DNA of 64,000 nt from Diorhabda sublineata. Taxonomy: Eukaryota; Arthropoda; Insecta; Coleoptera; Chrysomelidae. The notes beneath the pieces are model-generated. The model saw only the letters and a program-made list of their open reading frames with translations, did not search any database and was not told the DNA's origin. Positions 20,890 to 33,247 of the stretch are shown here, piece by piece (positions within the stretch are counted from its first letter, which is position 1; the number at the start of each line of letters is the position of its first letter). Position numbers and translations under genes: made by a program. Location: contig NC_079486.1 of assembly GCF_026230105.1 (NCBI RefSeq), positions 3,162,001-3,226,000 on the forward strand, read 5' to 3'.

Positions 20890-21774
20890 ATGTGGAATGA
20901 ACTGCAAAAGGTACATGAAAGAAATAATTTAAGTAACAAGTTGTATTTATTGAGGAAGCTGTATCAGTCTAGACTTGAAAATAAACCAATGCATGAATAC
21001 ATTAAAGAAATACTAGAATTAGTTGAAAGACTACGAGGAGTTGGTGAGACTATTAAGGATTTCCATGTAGCTGCATTATTGTTAGATGGATTGCCAGAAA
21101 GTTATTCCACATTAGTAACAGCATTAGATGCTGGGCCAGATGATGAATTGACTCTTGAATATGTAAAGGGAAAACTAATGGATGAGTATAAAAGAAAAGA
21201 AGATACCAGTTCAACAGAGACGGCATTAAACACAAATAAAAAGTTTTCGAAGAAGAGGAAAGAAAAAATAGAATGTTATTATTGTCATAGAAAAGGTCAC
21301 TACAAAAAAGATTGTTTTTTCATGAAGAAAGACAGAAATAAGGGAAAGCAACATGCCAAAGTAACTGTTGAAGGTGATGAGTTGTCTGACTCAGTTTTTT
21401 GTTTCAATGTTTCCGGTAACAGTAAAAATAATCTAGAATGGTATATTGATTCAGGGGCTACAAGTCACAGGTCAAATAATCCAGAATTATTTATTAAATT
21501 GGACTATTCAAAGTTAAATAAAATTATAGTTGCAAATGGACAGGAAATGCAAGTCAAAGGTAAAGGTGATATTTTAGTAAAAACAGAAATTTCAGGTAAA
21601 TGCATAAGTTTAAAATTTAAAGATGTTTTATTTGTACCTGAGCTAAGCAATAATCTGTTTTCGGTGTCTAAAATTACAAAAGCTGGTTATAACATAAAGT
21701 TTGATGATTGTAATTATATAGAAATTAATAATTCTATTATAGCAAATATTTCCAAAACAAGGACAAATTTATAA
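20890..21774 (+). pseudogene. Copia Gag-protease remnant (294 codons)
   Basis: Open forward frame from a methionine in the Gag middle region (MWNELQKVHERNNLSNKLYL). It contains the zinc knuckle CYYCHRKGHYKKDC and the protease motif WYIDSGATSH. After NNSIIA it fuses out of frame to reverse transcriptase sequence and ends in ISKTRTNL. The true Gag start is absent because of the junction at 20,801. Confidence 0.8.
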
Positions 21775-21779
21775 TTCTA

Positions 21780-22067
21780 GTGGCCTTTTATGTTGATGAT
21801 TTTTTAATTTGTTCAAATTCCTCAGTTTTTAAAACCAACCTCAATCAGGAATTGTCAAAACAATTTAAAATTAAAGACTTGGGGCCAATCAAATATTTTT
21901 TAGGTTTAAATATTGATTTTGACAAACAAAACAATTTGATTAAAGTTAATCAGAGGAACTATATTTTAGAATTATTAGAGCGTTTCAAGTTAGGTGATGC
22001 TAAAACTGTTTTGACTCCTATTGAAGTCGGTTTAAAATTGAAGCCATATTTGTTAGTGGTTTTTTAA
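21780..22067 (+). pseudogene. Copia reverse transcriptase C-terminal remnant
   Basis: The forward frame starts at the catalytic region (FYVDDFLICSNS) and runs to the shared LKPYLLVVF end at the RNase H deletion. The palm and fingers regions are deleted, so it is inactive. Confidence 0.8.
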
Positions 22068-22321
22068 ATGAGTTTTGTGAGACTAAGCCCGTAATTCTTT
22101 TCAATGACAGCCAAAGTGCACAAAAATTGTTAAAAAACCCTGTTTACCATAACAGAACTAAACATATAGACACTAAGTACCATTTTGTAAGGGAAGTAAT
22201 TGAAAAAAATTTGGTTGAAATTAAATACATGCCTACTGAAAAAATGGTAGCAGATCTTTTAACAAAAGGGCTGCATAATCCCAAGCATATTTTTTGTACT
22301 AAAAATATTGGTCAAAATTAA
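22040..22321 (+). pseudogene. Copia RNase H C-terminal remnant
   Basis: The frame contains EAIFVSGFLNEFCETKP, NDSQSA and HIDTKYHF and ends NIGQN just before the purine tract and LTR. It is out of frame with the preceding reverse transcriptase piece. Confidence 0.8.
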
Positions 22322-22340
22322 TTGCTGGTTTAAGGGGTAG

Positions 22341-22537
22341 TGTTGTAAAAAATTACTGAACGTAACCCAGCAATTAAGTTGGCAAGGATGATTATTATGT
22401 CAAGAAAAGATAAAAAAAAATGGTTACTTTCAGATTCAAGTCATTTTGTGTAGTTTTACTTCTAATATAATAAAAGTATAGAAGAACCTGTATAAATTTC
22501 TTTTATTTATACTATAGAAGAAACGAATATTACAACA
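22341..22537 (+). repeat. Copia 3' LTR (197 bp), copy 2
   Basis: TGTTG..ACA ends, preceded by AAGGGGTAG and followed by AAATC, as in the complete element at 57,786-57,987. Confidence 0.9.
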
Positions 22538-22621
22538 AAATCTGTCACACTGGAATTTTCTAGAAAACCAAAATAACTTCACAATTTTCAATAATTCTTT
22601 TGATTTAGTTACATATTCACT

Positions 22622-22995
22622 GACTTTTCCAAATTTGTGTGGCTTTACCCAACAAAATAAACCACGACGAAAGAAGTGACATGTTGTCTTGAAAAATAGC
22701 GTAAAATATATCACCTCGTCCTGTAGGAAAGAAAGAAGGAACGTTTCATCCTAAAATCAACAAAATCAACCACGACGAAAGAAGTGATATGTTGTCTTAG
22801 CATAAAATATTTGGAAGCCCGTCAAGGATAATATCTGACAGATGATCCGCGTTCCGTTCTGAAAAATTCGAATCATATTGTCGAGAAGAAAATATTAAAC
22901 ATGTATTAACAACTTGTGAAGTCCCACGAGGTAATGGAGAAGTGGAAAGGGTAAATAGGACCCTTATACCAGTCTTAACAAAACTTAGCGGCCGC
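22622..22995 (+). pseudogene. Ty3/gypsy integrase fragment
   Basis: Forward translation gives DFSKFVWLYPTK, then an interrupted and partly duplicated TTTKEV(I/T)CCL segment, then IFGSPSRIISDR, a stop, and SAFRSEKFESYCREENIKHV, and LTTCEVPRGNGEVERVNRTL. These are the core of a gypsy-type integrase, with the second catalytic Asp in ISDR and the Glu in GEVERVN. A TGA replaces the glycine of the usual DRGSAF; the copy at 39,861 keeps DRGSAF. The fragment begins exactly where the copia target flank and palindrome symmetry end, and runs straight into the 50-bp array. Confidence 0.75.
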
Positions 22996-23768
22996 AAGTT
23001 GAACTAAATAAAAATTCTATTTGTGTTTAATTTCTATACACACTAGCGCCTCCCACTATCCAAACGCCAAATTAAACACGATTCTATAGACACTATCTAT
23101 CTCTGTCGACCAATCGCCAAGCTAAAACACTATTCTATGGACACTAGCGCCTCCTGCCGGTCAAACGCCAAATTAAACACGATTCCATAGACAGTAGCGC
23201 CCCCAGCGAGTCAAACGCCAAACTAAACAAATTCCCATAGACATTGGCGCCTCCCGCTAGCCAAAAGTCAAATTAAACACGATTCTATAGACATATAAAT
23301 CTATTTCAACAAATCGCCAAAATAAAACACGATTCTATAGACACTAGCGCCCCCTACCGGCCAGACGCCAAATTAAACACGGTTCCATAAACAAAAACGC
23401 CTCTCGCTAGCAAAACGCCAAATTAAATACGATTCTGTAGACACCAGCAGCCTCTGCCGGCCAGTCGCCAAACTAAACAAGATTCCATAGACACTAGCGC
23501 CTCCCGCTAGCCAAACGTCAAACTAAACACGATTCTATTGACCGATCGCCAAACTAACTAAACACGAACTTACGCCGTCTGGCGAGGAATAGTCAAACTG
23601 GAAGTACCTAGCGGCTGCAAGTTGATCTTGATAAAAATACTATTTGTGTTTGATTTCTATACACACCAGCTCCTCCTGCCGGTCAGACGCCAAACTAGAC
23701 TCGATTCTATAGACACTAGCGCCCTCTGCCGGCCGGACGTCAAACTAAACACGATTCTATACACACTA
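22996..23768. repeat. 50-bp tandem array with CTCF-like cores (spacer)
   Basis: About 14 units of the same family as at 13,858, preceded by the GCGGCCGCAAGTTGAACTAA segment that caps the gypsy fragment. Several units keep the full core (TAGCGCCCCCTACCGGCC, TAGCGCCCTCTGCCGGCC). The array is almost identical to 58,441-59,213. Confidence 0.8.
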
Positions 23769-25847
23769 CTACAAATATATAATAATAATAATTTGTTCTA
23801 GAGCTAAGTGGTTTTTAAAATATTTATTTTGCCAATCTATTACGAAATTTAAGTATATTAAATAAATCATTAAAATTTAGAAGAAATTCATCTGTAGTAC
23901 CTGCATTATGGAAATATGTATTAATATCTGTTCTCGATAAATAAAGAGGAAAAGCTGCTCAATAACCATTACAAAAAGCCGTTACATTGTATCCTCCTTT
24001 ACACTGATAAATTTCGCAAATCATGCAACTTGGAATTTCGTCGAAATGGTCCAATTACAAAAAGATATCGAAAAAAGTTATATATCATTAGAAAAAAAAG
24101 CTTCCTACCTCCTTTACTTTTTTTTAAACGCATGAATTTTTGTAATAATATGAATATTTAAGATATAATACATACTGTGAAAGTTATGAAGTTATAACTT
24201 CTTGCATGAGTTAAAATAAGAAGAGACATGAAAATCAGGAAAATGAAGAAAATAAAGTGAATTATTGAAGAAATGAGTCGCTTTAGAAAATATCTTGTTT
24301 AACAATTCAACAATTTTCTAAGTAAAATTGGGTTGGATGTCAGTAATTTACAAAAAGTTTTTGTCATAATAGTACAACAAGTCAGCAATGTAAAAAATGA
24401 GATCAGGAGTTATTATGACAGCTATATATGATAAGGGATCAATCTGATGAGTTTTAAACACGAAAAAAAAAAGGATTATGATAGAGTGGAGTGATAAACT
24501 CCATTTTAATAATGAAAATGATGAATTTTGATCTTCTGCTTTAGAAGATAATCTATAAAAAATACATCGGGTGAAAAAGAAGACATGTACCAACAAAATT
24601 AAAAGGAGTAACAAAAAGAGGCATATTCAAAATTATACTTATCTACAATTATTCTATATATCTCGTAACAGTAAAGGATGACAGAGAGTTGAAAAGCTAA
24701 GAACAAATGTGCGAAAACATTTAGAAATGTGGTCCCCTCAAAATTCTTTATACATATAATTAATATAAAATAGATACCTTCCACAGGACAGCTGTAAGCC
24801 TACATTTTGATGTTTAGGACTTGTTTTGAAAAGAATACTGTTCCCTTTTCGTTCTCTCAACGTTTTTGCTTCCATTAGAATGACTTGATAACAATATACT
24901 TTCAACTGGTTGTTGAGAAGCTAAAAAAACAAAACAAAAGTGTGTGGGTATGTATCAGTAGAAATGGCATTACCTCACCCAATTCAAACAAACATGTTTC
25001 TTCAATATTCAACAACTCTAAAATACCTTAGACATGGAGTGCAGTAAACCATTAAGTTGCATTACAATGTATTCCCTAAGCTAAATTTACACTAACCAAG
25101 TCATATGCATACAGGACTTTTCAGGAAAATTCTTCATTACTCATTCAGTTTCATTGGCAGATATAGTGTTGAATTTGTACAAAGTGATGAAATGGGAAGT
25201 GACTTGAAAGTTCTTATTCAAAAACTGGTAAAGACAATAATTTGATGGAAACATGACATTGCTAAGGTTATTTTTTTTCAGACTAGTTTGAGATTTTCAA
25301 AGGAAGTCAACTAAAATACTTAACAAAATATATGATTTAATATCAAATACTGATGAGCAACTACTAATTATTTTGATTAAGAGTAAATTTATTAGAAAAA
25401 TATTAATATTTAGACAAATATCAACTCACTGGCAACATTTTTCAACAATTCATTGTAAACTACAAGTTACTTATTCTTCACAATTGGGGTGGAGTCTCTT
25501 TAAATCAAACCAATAAAAAATTACTCAATATTTTATTTTCTTACCTCAGAAATATGAATAAAACAAGTAAGATGTGTCAGAACAATACGAGGATCTTTTC
25601 TATCATTTATTTATTGTGCAGAAATACCACAGTTCATTTGAATGATCTTTATCTTGCAATTCCATAAGGTAGGTACTCCAAAACTACTAAAGATCCCCAT
25701 GTGAATCCATCCAAACGCTCCTATTATATCAATCATTATATACAGGTAAATATTTAAAAAAAATGTGTTGTTGGGGACTGTTTTATCAAATTTCCAAAAA
25801 TATTTCCTAAATGATAGAATCACTGCAAAAATCTTCAAAGCCGGGTA
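23769..25847. repeat. Duplicated block S, copy 2
   Basis: Same block as 14,805-16,730, joined directly to the array at 23,768. It contains an extra segment near 24,570-24,770. No intact coding sequence is seen. The reverse frames at 24,348-24,614 and 25,611-25,838 recur only because the block is duplicated. Confidence 0.6.
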
Positions 25848-26959
25848 GATGCTGTTCTCTTGTTGCTACTTCAATAATATAATTCTTTTTTTGTAACTTG
25901 ACATTCACAGACGTTACACTACAAATTTCCAGGCCCAGTTCAGATCAAGCTACCATAGCGAAATTAGTAAATATGTTAGAGTACATACAATTCTTTTTTA
26001 TTAGAGGCCATTTTGGTAAATGAGAAATCACGCTGCTTTACCTAAAAATAAATTATTTGTAAACTACTTCCAGTATTGGTGTAGTGCTTATACTTGTTAT
26101 TAAAAAAGATATTCAAACACTTGCCAACACCTTAAAAGCATATTCATCAACATGAAACATTGTGTTGTATACGTGAGTATTTTTATCAAATTACTTAGTT
26201 AAAGGTGTAGAAAATGTGAAAAATAATTGTACATACCTACTATAAGAATCAAAATTTTAAAAATTTATACATTTTCAGTCAAAATTTACTTCATTACATA
26301 AACTACATTCACTTTATCATGTATAAAACTTAAACATAAGTAAGTTTTCCAACTAGATACCAATTCCGTTTCTAACATTATAATGAATTCCGAAGTTCCT
26401 TTGTTTGAAACTTTGGTTTACTTTGACCTTGGACGTATAAAAAACATTAGCCCAGCTGGCATGTTTGAATATAACTGAAGCCAACTTACAGTAAACCTCA
26501 ATGTTGTCAAATTTTACAAATTATTTGTTTATTATCTGGATGCATGTTACGTTTCAAATATATTTATTTATACATCGTAATATTATTAAAAACCAATAAG
26601 AATGTGGCTCTAGTTCTCACTAAATTTGGTTAATGGACAATATTTCCCACAATTGATCTAAACAAAGATCAAGAAAATAATTTTGGCGAGAATGTTTATG
26701 AAAAAGAAAAGAGAAAGCTAGGCAACATTGCTACGTAACTGTATTCATTTATGTTTTTGTTTTATCTAGCATAGAATGTTTGAAAGAAATAATATCAAAT
26801 ACTAGTTTTATTTGAATACAAATTTACTATACACATGTACCAACAAATCTTCGAGACAAACATATAGGTTTTTAATGAGGATATGCTTATTTATTATAAT
26901 TATTAGTCAATTTAAGTCAAAAACAAGATGAAAGTAATGTGAAAACAAAAAACAAAGGC

Positions 26960-27450
26960 TAATAGATTAGCCTGGCCAGCAACTTCAGTACTTTCATCAA
27001 GTTGAAGTGAAAAGTTTGTTTTATTTAAACTGTAATAGTGAATTTGACCGATTTTTTTTTGCTTCCTTCTCAGTGAATGAAACTTCAGATTCTAACCTAC
27101 AGAGTGTTCTGTTCCTTTTTTAGCTATCAACATGAATAGGCGATAAGATGCAAATGTAGCTTGTCTATTTTTCTCACCAGAAATTGATGTTTTCGTTATT
27201 GAGTTTGACTTTAAGAATTCTTTTTCTTTGTACTGAAAGAAATACATGTTTTTTTTGTGAAAAGTCTTTACAGTTTTGAAGGTTTCATACTCTCATCAGC
27301 AAATACTTCGAAACATAAAACACACTGAAGTAGCAGGTTGTCATCTGTGCCAGTAACCACAAAAACCATATTTCAAATAATCAGCAATGTACTTATGGTT
27401 CGGTTTTGCCTTCTTAGGGACTTCTTTTAAAAATTCTAAACTAGCCTAAT
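26960..27450 (-). pseudogene. hAT transposase fossil
   Basis: Same BED-finger hAT N-terminal fossil as at 800-1,312, with the same stops. A small deletion in the A/T run near 27,246 distinguishes this copy and the one at 62,433. Confidence 0.65.
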
Positions 27451-27544
27451 AAAAATAAGTTTTGCATTGAGATGTTTATTATTATAAATTATTAATAAAT
27501 GAATTTTGTCTTATCACTTGTATTTAAATAAGTATTTTTAAGGC

Positions 27545-28305
27545 AATTACCATTTAACCAATCTAATCACTTTGTACAAATTAAACATTATATGTGCAAA
27601 TCGAACCAAACGAGTAATGGAGAACTGTTCTGAAAAGTTTTGATTGTATGTGACTTGGTTGAGATATAGATTATAAGGGAGACTAGCTAAAACGTTCAAA
27701 TAAGATGTGAGAATGCTTATCGTTTGAAACGTAAATGAAAGTGATTTCTTTCTGAACTTGATTGATACAATCATACCTAATTTAGAATTGTATAAGTATG
27801 GAGAATTGGAAAATGGAGCCGAAGATACCTCCAATAATGATCTTTAACTCGAATGGATACAATTATGGAATAAACGTTTGATTGAATGGAAAAGTGTTGA
27901 TTATTTCATAAAGTACGCGAGGACAATTTGTGTGCTGCATTTACTACTACCTACTGCTACCACCACACTTACTATTATACTGTCTGACGCCGGTTTCGAT
28001 GTACTCCTCTAGTTTCTATGTGATTTGTACAAAACAAACAAAATATTACTACGTATAATTTGATATCAAATGGTTATTTGATTGAATTAGTAACTCACTA
28101 AAGGTATTGCAGAAAATATGTAATTTGATCCATTTGGTCGAAAGATACAAAAAACTACAGGAAGAAGTGATTTATAAGATATCTACTGATTTTGGTATTT
28201 GTAATAACTGCAAATTATCAAAGGATTATTTCTTAAAGGAAAGATTATCATTACTCTGACTGAATTAGAACAACTCTAAAATTCAGTGGTAAGTTCAATA
28301 ATTAC
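27545..28305 (+). repeat. Exon-like repeat family Q, degenerate copy
   Basis: Forward-strand equivalent of 1,420-2,165, with LEWIQLWNKRLIEW near 27,850 and a QIELEQL-like segment before a gtaagttc near 28,290. It contains many stops. Confidence 0.45.
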
Positions 28306-29688
28306 TCATCTTGTACTGGATACTGTGAACAATTTGAAATTATTATTATAATTATTTTCTAGTTTATGCTCTTTGAAAAATAGCAAATGAATGCTCTCAA
28401 ATTTTTTCGATAATAATATAATGGGAATCGTATAGAACTGCTTTTGTTTCTTATAATTAAAAATCACATTGTTAACAGAAGTTAATTTGAAATTAGAATT
28501 TTCTCTATATAGAAAAATTGTTTCTGATTTTGTATAATAGTGCTCGTTTCTATAATTGATCTTCACACAAATGTTTTTGTAATCCATTTACTTAACACAC
28601 TTTATCTGTCTTGATTGAACTTCTCAGTGAATATATAACTAAATCCTAATTTTAATGTACGGACAAAAATAATTATTGAAAATTGTAAAGTTATTTTGGT
28701 TTTCTAGAAAATCTCAGTGTGACAGATTTTGTATAGAAATTTTAAAACTTTGACTTATATTTTGTATTGATTGATGTCTTATACCTTGTTATTTTCAAAC
28801 TAAAACTATTTAGATGATGTTTCTGTTTGCCAATGAACAAGAGAATTGTTCAGAAAATGGGAAAGTTTTGAAATTAAGAAAAAAGAAAGATCGTTTTAGT
28901 TCCATAAAAGGTTATTAGTTTTTCAACTAGAAATATTCAAACAATTTAAAACAAAATATGCTCCAGTTTCAACAACTAGGCCACGTAAGGATTCACATTC
29001 CTATATCAAAATGAATCATTTATTGAGATCTCTCTGTGGTAAAGCATTGTCGGTCGAATATAAAATCACCCTGTATTTACTGAGTTATATTTAGATTATG
29101 TAAATTCCAAAGATAATAATAATCTTTTTGTATTTACTCAACCTCTAAACAGAACTAAATTTGTTTATTTCAAAGAAGATCTGTGTATATTTTAGGATTT
29201 AGCTTTACTTCGTTTATTTTATATGTATGTTTTAATACAATTTCATTATTGTTCTATTTTATACTGTTCACTGCTTTATTGTATGAACAGCTTGAAATTG
29301 TTGTCACTATAGACTTGGGCTCTTTGAAAAATAGCAAATGAATGCTCTCAAATTTTTTCGATAATAATATAATGGGAATCGTATAGAACTACTTTTGTTA
29401 CTTGCCATTTTTCTTGATTAAAAAATTTCTTATAATTAAAAATCACATTGTTAACAGAAGTTAATTTGAAATTAGAATTTTCTCTATATAGAAAAATTGT
29501 TTCTGATTTTGTATAATAGTGCTCGTTTCTATAATTGATCTTCACACAAATGTTTTTGTAATCCATTTACTTAACACACTTTATCTGTCTTGATTGAACT
29601 TCTCAGTGAATATGTAACTAAATCAAAATAATTATTGAAAATTGTGAAGTTATTTTGGTTTTCTAGAAAATCCCAGTGTGACAGATTT
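28306..29688 (-). repeat. Tandem pair of short units, second copy
   Basis: Repeats the arrangement of 2,170-3,538: a 93-codon frame starting MDYKNICVKINYRNEHYYTK, an empty copia target (GATTT at 28,725-28,729), repeat T, a second unit with a 72-codon frame, then the copia-occupied target at 29,689. Confidence 0.5.
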
Positions 29689-29885
29689 TGTTGTAATATT
29701 CGTTTCTTCTATAGTATAAATAAAAGAAATTTATACAGGTTCTTCTATACTTTTATTATATTAGAAGTAAAACTACACAAAATGACTTGAATCTGAAAGT
29801 AACCATTTTTTTTTATCTTTTCTTGACATAATAATCATCCTTGCCAATTTAATTGCTGGGTTACGTTCAGTAATTTTTTACAACA
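29689..29885 (-). repeat. Copia 3' LTR (197 bp), copy 3
   Basis: Same length and ends as the other 3' LTR copies, with GATTT at 29,684-29,688. Confidence 0.9.
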
Positions 29886-30159
29886 CTACCCCTTAAACCA
29901 GCAATTAATTTAGACCAATATTTTTAGTACAAAAAATATGCTTGGGATTATGCAGCCCTTTTGTTAAAAGATCTGCTACCATTTTTTCAGTAGGCATGTA
30001 TTTAATTTCAACCAAATTTTTTTTCAATTACTTCCCTTACAAAATGGTACTTAGTGTCTATATGTTTAGTTCTGTTATGGTAAACAGGGTTTTTTAACAA
30101 TTTTTGTGCATTTTGGCTGCCATTGAAAAGAATTACGGGCTTAGTCTCACAAAACTCAT

Positions 30160-31671
30160 TTAAAAAACCACTAACAAATATGGCTTCAATTTTAAACCGA
30201 CTTCAATAGGAGTCAAAACAGTTTTAGCATCACCTAACTTGAAACGCTCTAATAATTCTAAAATATAGTTCCTCTGATTAACTTTAATCATATTGTTTTG
30301 TTTGTCAAAATCAATATTTAAACCTAAAAAATATTTGATTAGCCCCAAGTCTTTAATTTTAAATTGTTTTGACAATTCCTGATTGAAGTTGGTTTTAAAA
30401 ACTTAGGAATTTGAACAAATTAAAAAATCATCAACATAAAGGGCCACTAGAATTATAAATTTGTCCTTGTTTTGGAAAAATATACATGGTTCAAAACTTG
30501 ATTGCTGAAAACCTAAGTCTTTTAAGACATTTTTTACTTTAATATTCCAAATTCTGGAGGATTGCTTTAATCCATATATAGCCTTTTTTAATAAACATAC
30601 TTTATTTTCATTATTTTTTAGAATAAACCCCTCAGGTTGCACCATGTAAATTTCTTCATCCAAGTTTCCGTTTAAAAATGCAGTTTCTACTTCTAAGTGG
30701 TCAATATCTAAACTTAATTCTACAGATAAAGCAAACAATATTCTTATTGTAGAGTATCTAACTACAGGTGAAAAAGTTTCAAAATAATCTATACCAAAGG
30801 TTTGTGTGAAACCCTTTGCAACTAGCCGTGCTTTATATCGTATTTCATTATTTGAATTCCTTTTTAAACAAAACACCCACTTATTTTGCACAACATTTTT
30901 GTTTGATGGACGGTCTACTAAAATCCATGCCTCATTTTTCATTAATGATTCGTACTCTCGTTCCATTGCTTTTTCCCAATTTCTTCTGTCACTTCTTGAC
31001 ATCGCTTCATCTACAGTCTTTGGATCTTGCATTTCATTATAAGTTTCCTTATTCATCACATTGTATGAAATGTAACCTTCATAATTTCTTTTCTTTGACA
31101 CCCTTCCTGATCTGGTTACAATTTCTTGATCATTAATTTCCTCAAAGTTTTCACCTCCAGTTTCTTCTGGAATTTCATTTTCTTCTTCATTGATATTATT
31201 ATTTGATCCTCCACCTTCTTCATTTATGTCACTATCATCCACTCCAGGTTTAGTTTTTGTTTGTAGGTCAACAGTAATTGCTGAATCAGGATCTGAGTTG
31301 CTAGTTTCAGCCTTACAATTATTTATATTATTAAAAGGTTGATTCAGAAATTCATTAAATTTTACATTACAACTTATAATAATTTTATCTGTATCTGTAT
31401 CTAGAATTCTATAAGCTTTACTATTTTCACTGTATCCCACTATAATACCTATTTTTGCTCTTTTCTCTAGTTTAGATCTTTTTTCTTTTGAAATGTAAAC
31501 AAAAGCCTGAGAACCAAATGTAATGAAATATGATAAATCAGGTTTCTTTCCAATCCATAACTCATAAGGTGTCTTTTCTTCACTTTTAGTATGTAGTCTA
31601 TTAGAAATGTAGTTAGCAGTTGTTACTGCTTCCCCCCAATATTTATGGGGTAAGTTAGTATCTAATAACAT
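30160..31671 (-). pseudogene. Copia integrase C-terminus and reverse transcriptase, interrupted
   Basis: A 422-codon reverse frame (30,403-31,671) covers the post-integrase region (ELWIGKKPDLSYF, FGSQAFVYI), an acidic linker and most of reverse transcriptase (NKWVFCLKR, EVETAFLNG, LYVDDF). It stops at SNS, and a second frame (30,160-30,375) continues to LKPYLLVVF. The catalytic motif reads LYVDD rather than the FYVDD of the other copies. Confidence 0.85.
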
Positions 31672-33158
31672 ACACTTGCCGATTCCATCAATGTTCTATT
31701 TTTCCTCTCCAACACACCATTTTGCTCTGGACAATATGGTGCAGTCGACTGAAAGCTTATACCAAAACTTTTGAGTAGCTTCTGCACAGCTACCCCTGTA
31801 TATTCCCCTCCATTATCACTTCTAAATGTTTTTGGATAGACCCCAAAAATATTTTTGACTTCTAGAATGAATTCCTTTAGTTTAATATATACTTCATCTT
31901 TAGATTCTAACAAATAAAGTGTGGTATATCTTGAAAAATCATCAGTTAAAGTCAAATAATATTTCTTTTTACCAACAGTAGGGGTTCTCATAGGTCCACA
32001 TATATCACTATGGATTATATCAAAAACTTTAAACGTCTTACTTTCTGATTTTTTAGGAAAAGATTTCCTCATTAATTTACCTTCAATACAAGTGACACAT
32101 TGTTTTTTCTGACCACAATCATTTATTTTTATGCCAATAGCTAAATCTTTACTTACTATCATTTTTATATCATCCGGGCTTCTGTGACCTAAACGTCTAT
32201 GCCATGTATGTATATAATTATTCATTTCCTCACACGTTTTTACAATATTTACTTTTTCTGAAAACTTGTTTAATTTATATAAACCATTACAGTATTTTCC
32301 TGTGGCTATAATAGAATTATTAATTTCTATATAATTACAATCATCAAACTTTATGTTATAACCAGCTTTTGTAATTTTAGACACCGAAAACAGATTATTG
32401 CTTAGCTCAGGTACAAATAAAACATCTTTAAATTTTAAACTTATGCATTTACCTGAAATTTCTGTTTTTACTAAAATATCACCTTTACCTTTGACTTGCA
32501 TTTCCTGTCCATTTGCAACTATAATTTTATTTAACTTTGAATAGTCCAATTTAATAAATAATTCTGGATTATTTGACCTGTGACTTGTAGCCCCTGAATC
32601 AATATACCATTCTAGATTATTTTTACTGTTACCGGAAACATTGAAACAAAAAACTGAGTCAGACAACTCATCACCTTCAACAGTTACTTTGGCATGTTGC
32701 TTTCCCTTATTTCTGTCTTTCTTCATGAAAAAACAATCTTTTTTGTAGTGACCTTTTCTATGACAATAATAACATTCTATTTTTTCTTTCATCTTCTTCG
32801 AAAACTTTTTATTTGTGTTTAATCCCGTCTCTGTTGAACTGGTATCTTCTTTTCTTTTATACTCATCCATTAGTTTTCCCTTTACATATTCAAGAGTCAA
32901 TTCATCATCTGGCCCAGCATCTAATGCTGTTACTAATGTGGAATAACTTTCTGGCAATCCATCTAACAATAATGCAGCTACATGGAAATCCTTAATAGTC
33001 TCACCAACTCCTCGTAGTCTTTCAACTAATTCTAGTATTTCTTTAATGTATTCATGCATTGGTTTATTTTCAAGTCTAGACTGATACAGCTTCCTCAATA
33101 AATACAACTTGTTACTTAAATTATTTCTTTCATGTACCTTTTGCAGTTCATTCCACAT
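31662..33158 (-). pseudogene. Copia Gag-protease-integrase, interrupted (498 codons)
   Basis: Reverse frame from mid-Gag (MWNELQKVHERN) through the zinc knuckle, the DSGA protease motif, the HHCC zinc site and the integrase core (SDNGGEY, then PEQNGVLERKN). A one-base loss after MESA shifts it into the next frame. Confidence 0.85.
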
Positions 33159-33247
33159 TTCTTTCGCATTCTTGCATTTATAAATGTGTGCTATCTGATT
33201 GTCTTCGATACTTAATGAAATTGTAGCTTGTGCTTTTTCATCTTTAC

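Larger units (their letters stand above)
20801..22537 (+). mobile_element. Ty1/copia retrotransposon, copy 2, 5'-truncated and internally deleted
   Basis: The forward-strand copy starts inside gag at a junction with a hAT-containing unit. It runs to the 3' LTR at 22,341-22,537 and is followed by the shared target flank AAATCTGTCAC. About 1.8 kb is missing at 21,757, removing integrase and most of reverse transcriptase. The 5' junction is identical in mirror form at 33,247, so it predates the inverted repeat, whereas the internal deletion does not. Confidence 0.9.
7361..22621 (+). repeat. Left arm of giant inverted repeat
   Basis: This arm is the reverse complement of 29,603-49,436. Landmarks pair in strict mirror order: cysteine-cluster copies (8,283 with 48,512; 11,292 with 45,474), the gene-tail fragment (13,041 with 43,725), the 50-bp array (14,526 with 37,862), tandem units and copia gag (20,801 with 33,247). 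Short reading frames in the arms are identical or differ by single residues, which implies recent formation or ongoing gene conversion. Differences are an extra tandem unit at 18,381-20,037, a copia deletion at about 21,757, and the absence of the insert seen at 38,693-42,880. Confidence 0.9.
26140..33247 (+). repeat. Direct long duplication, copy 2 (partner 1-7,095)
   Basis: Co-linear with the start of the window from the hAT-containing module through copia gag. The partner continues through the Gag start to the primer-binding site. This copy switches at 33,247 to a reverse-oriented tandem unit. Confidence 0.85.
29689..33247 (-). mobile_element. Ty1/copia retrotransposon, copy 3, 5'-truncated
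   Basis: Reverse-strand copy with the 3' LTR at 29,689-29,885 and the shared GATTT target flank. It retains almost the whole coding region from mid-Gag to RNase H, but has a one-base loss near 31,672, a stop at the codon before FKTNL near 30,402, and an extra T near 30,025 in the RNase H fragment. Its 5' end is cut in gag at 33,247 by a hAT-containing unit. Confidence 0.9.

Noticed and set aside
22797..22997. 66-codon reverse frame (also 39,851-40,051 on the + strand and 58,242-58,442 reverse)
   Set aside because: It is the antisense shadow of the gypsy integrase fragment. The sense strand carries the recognisable integrase motifs.
22996..23768. Array units as tRNA-derived SINEs
   Set aside because: No A-box/B-box pair, tRNA-like fold or A-rich tail is apparent. 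The 50-bp tandem period does not fit a SINE.
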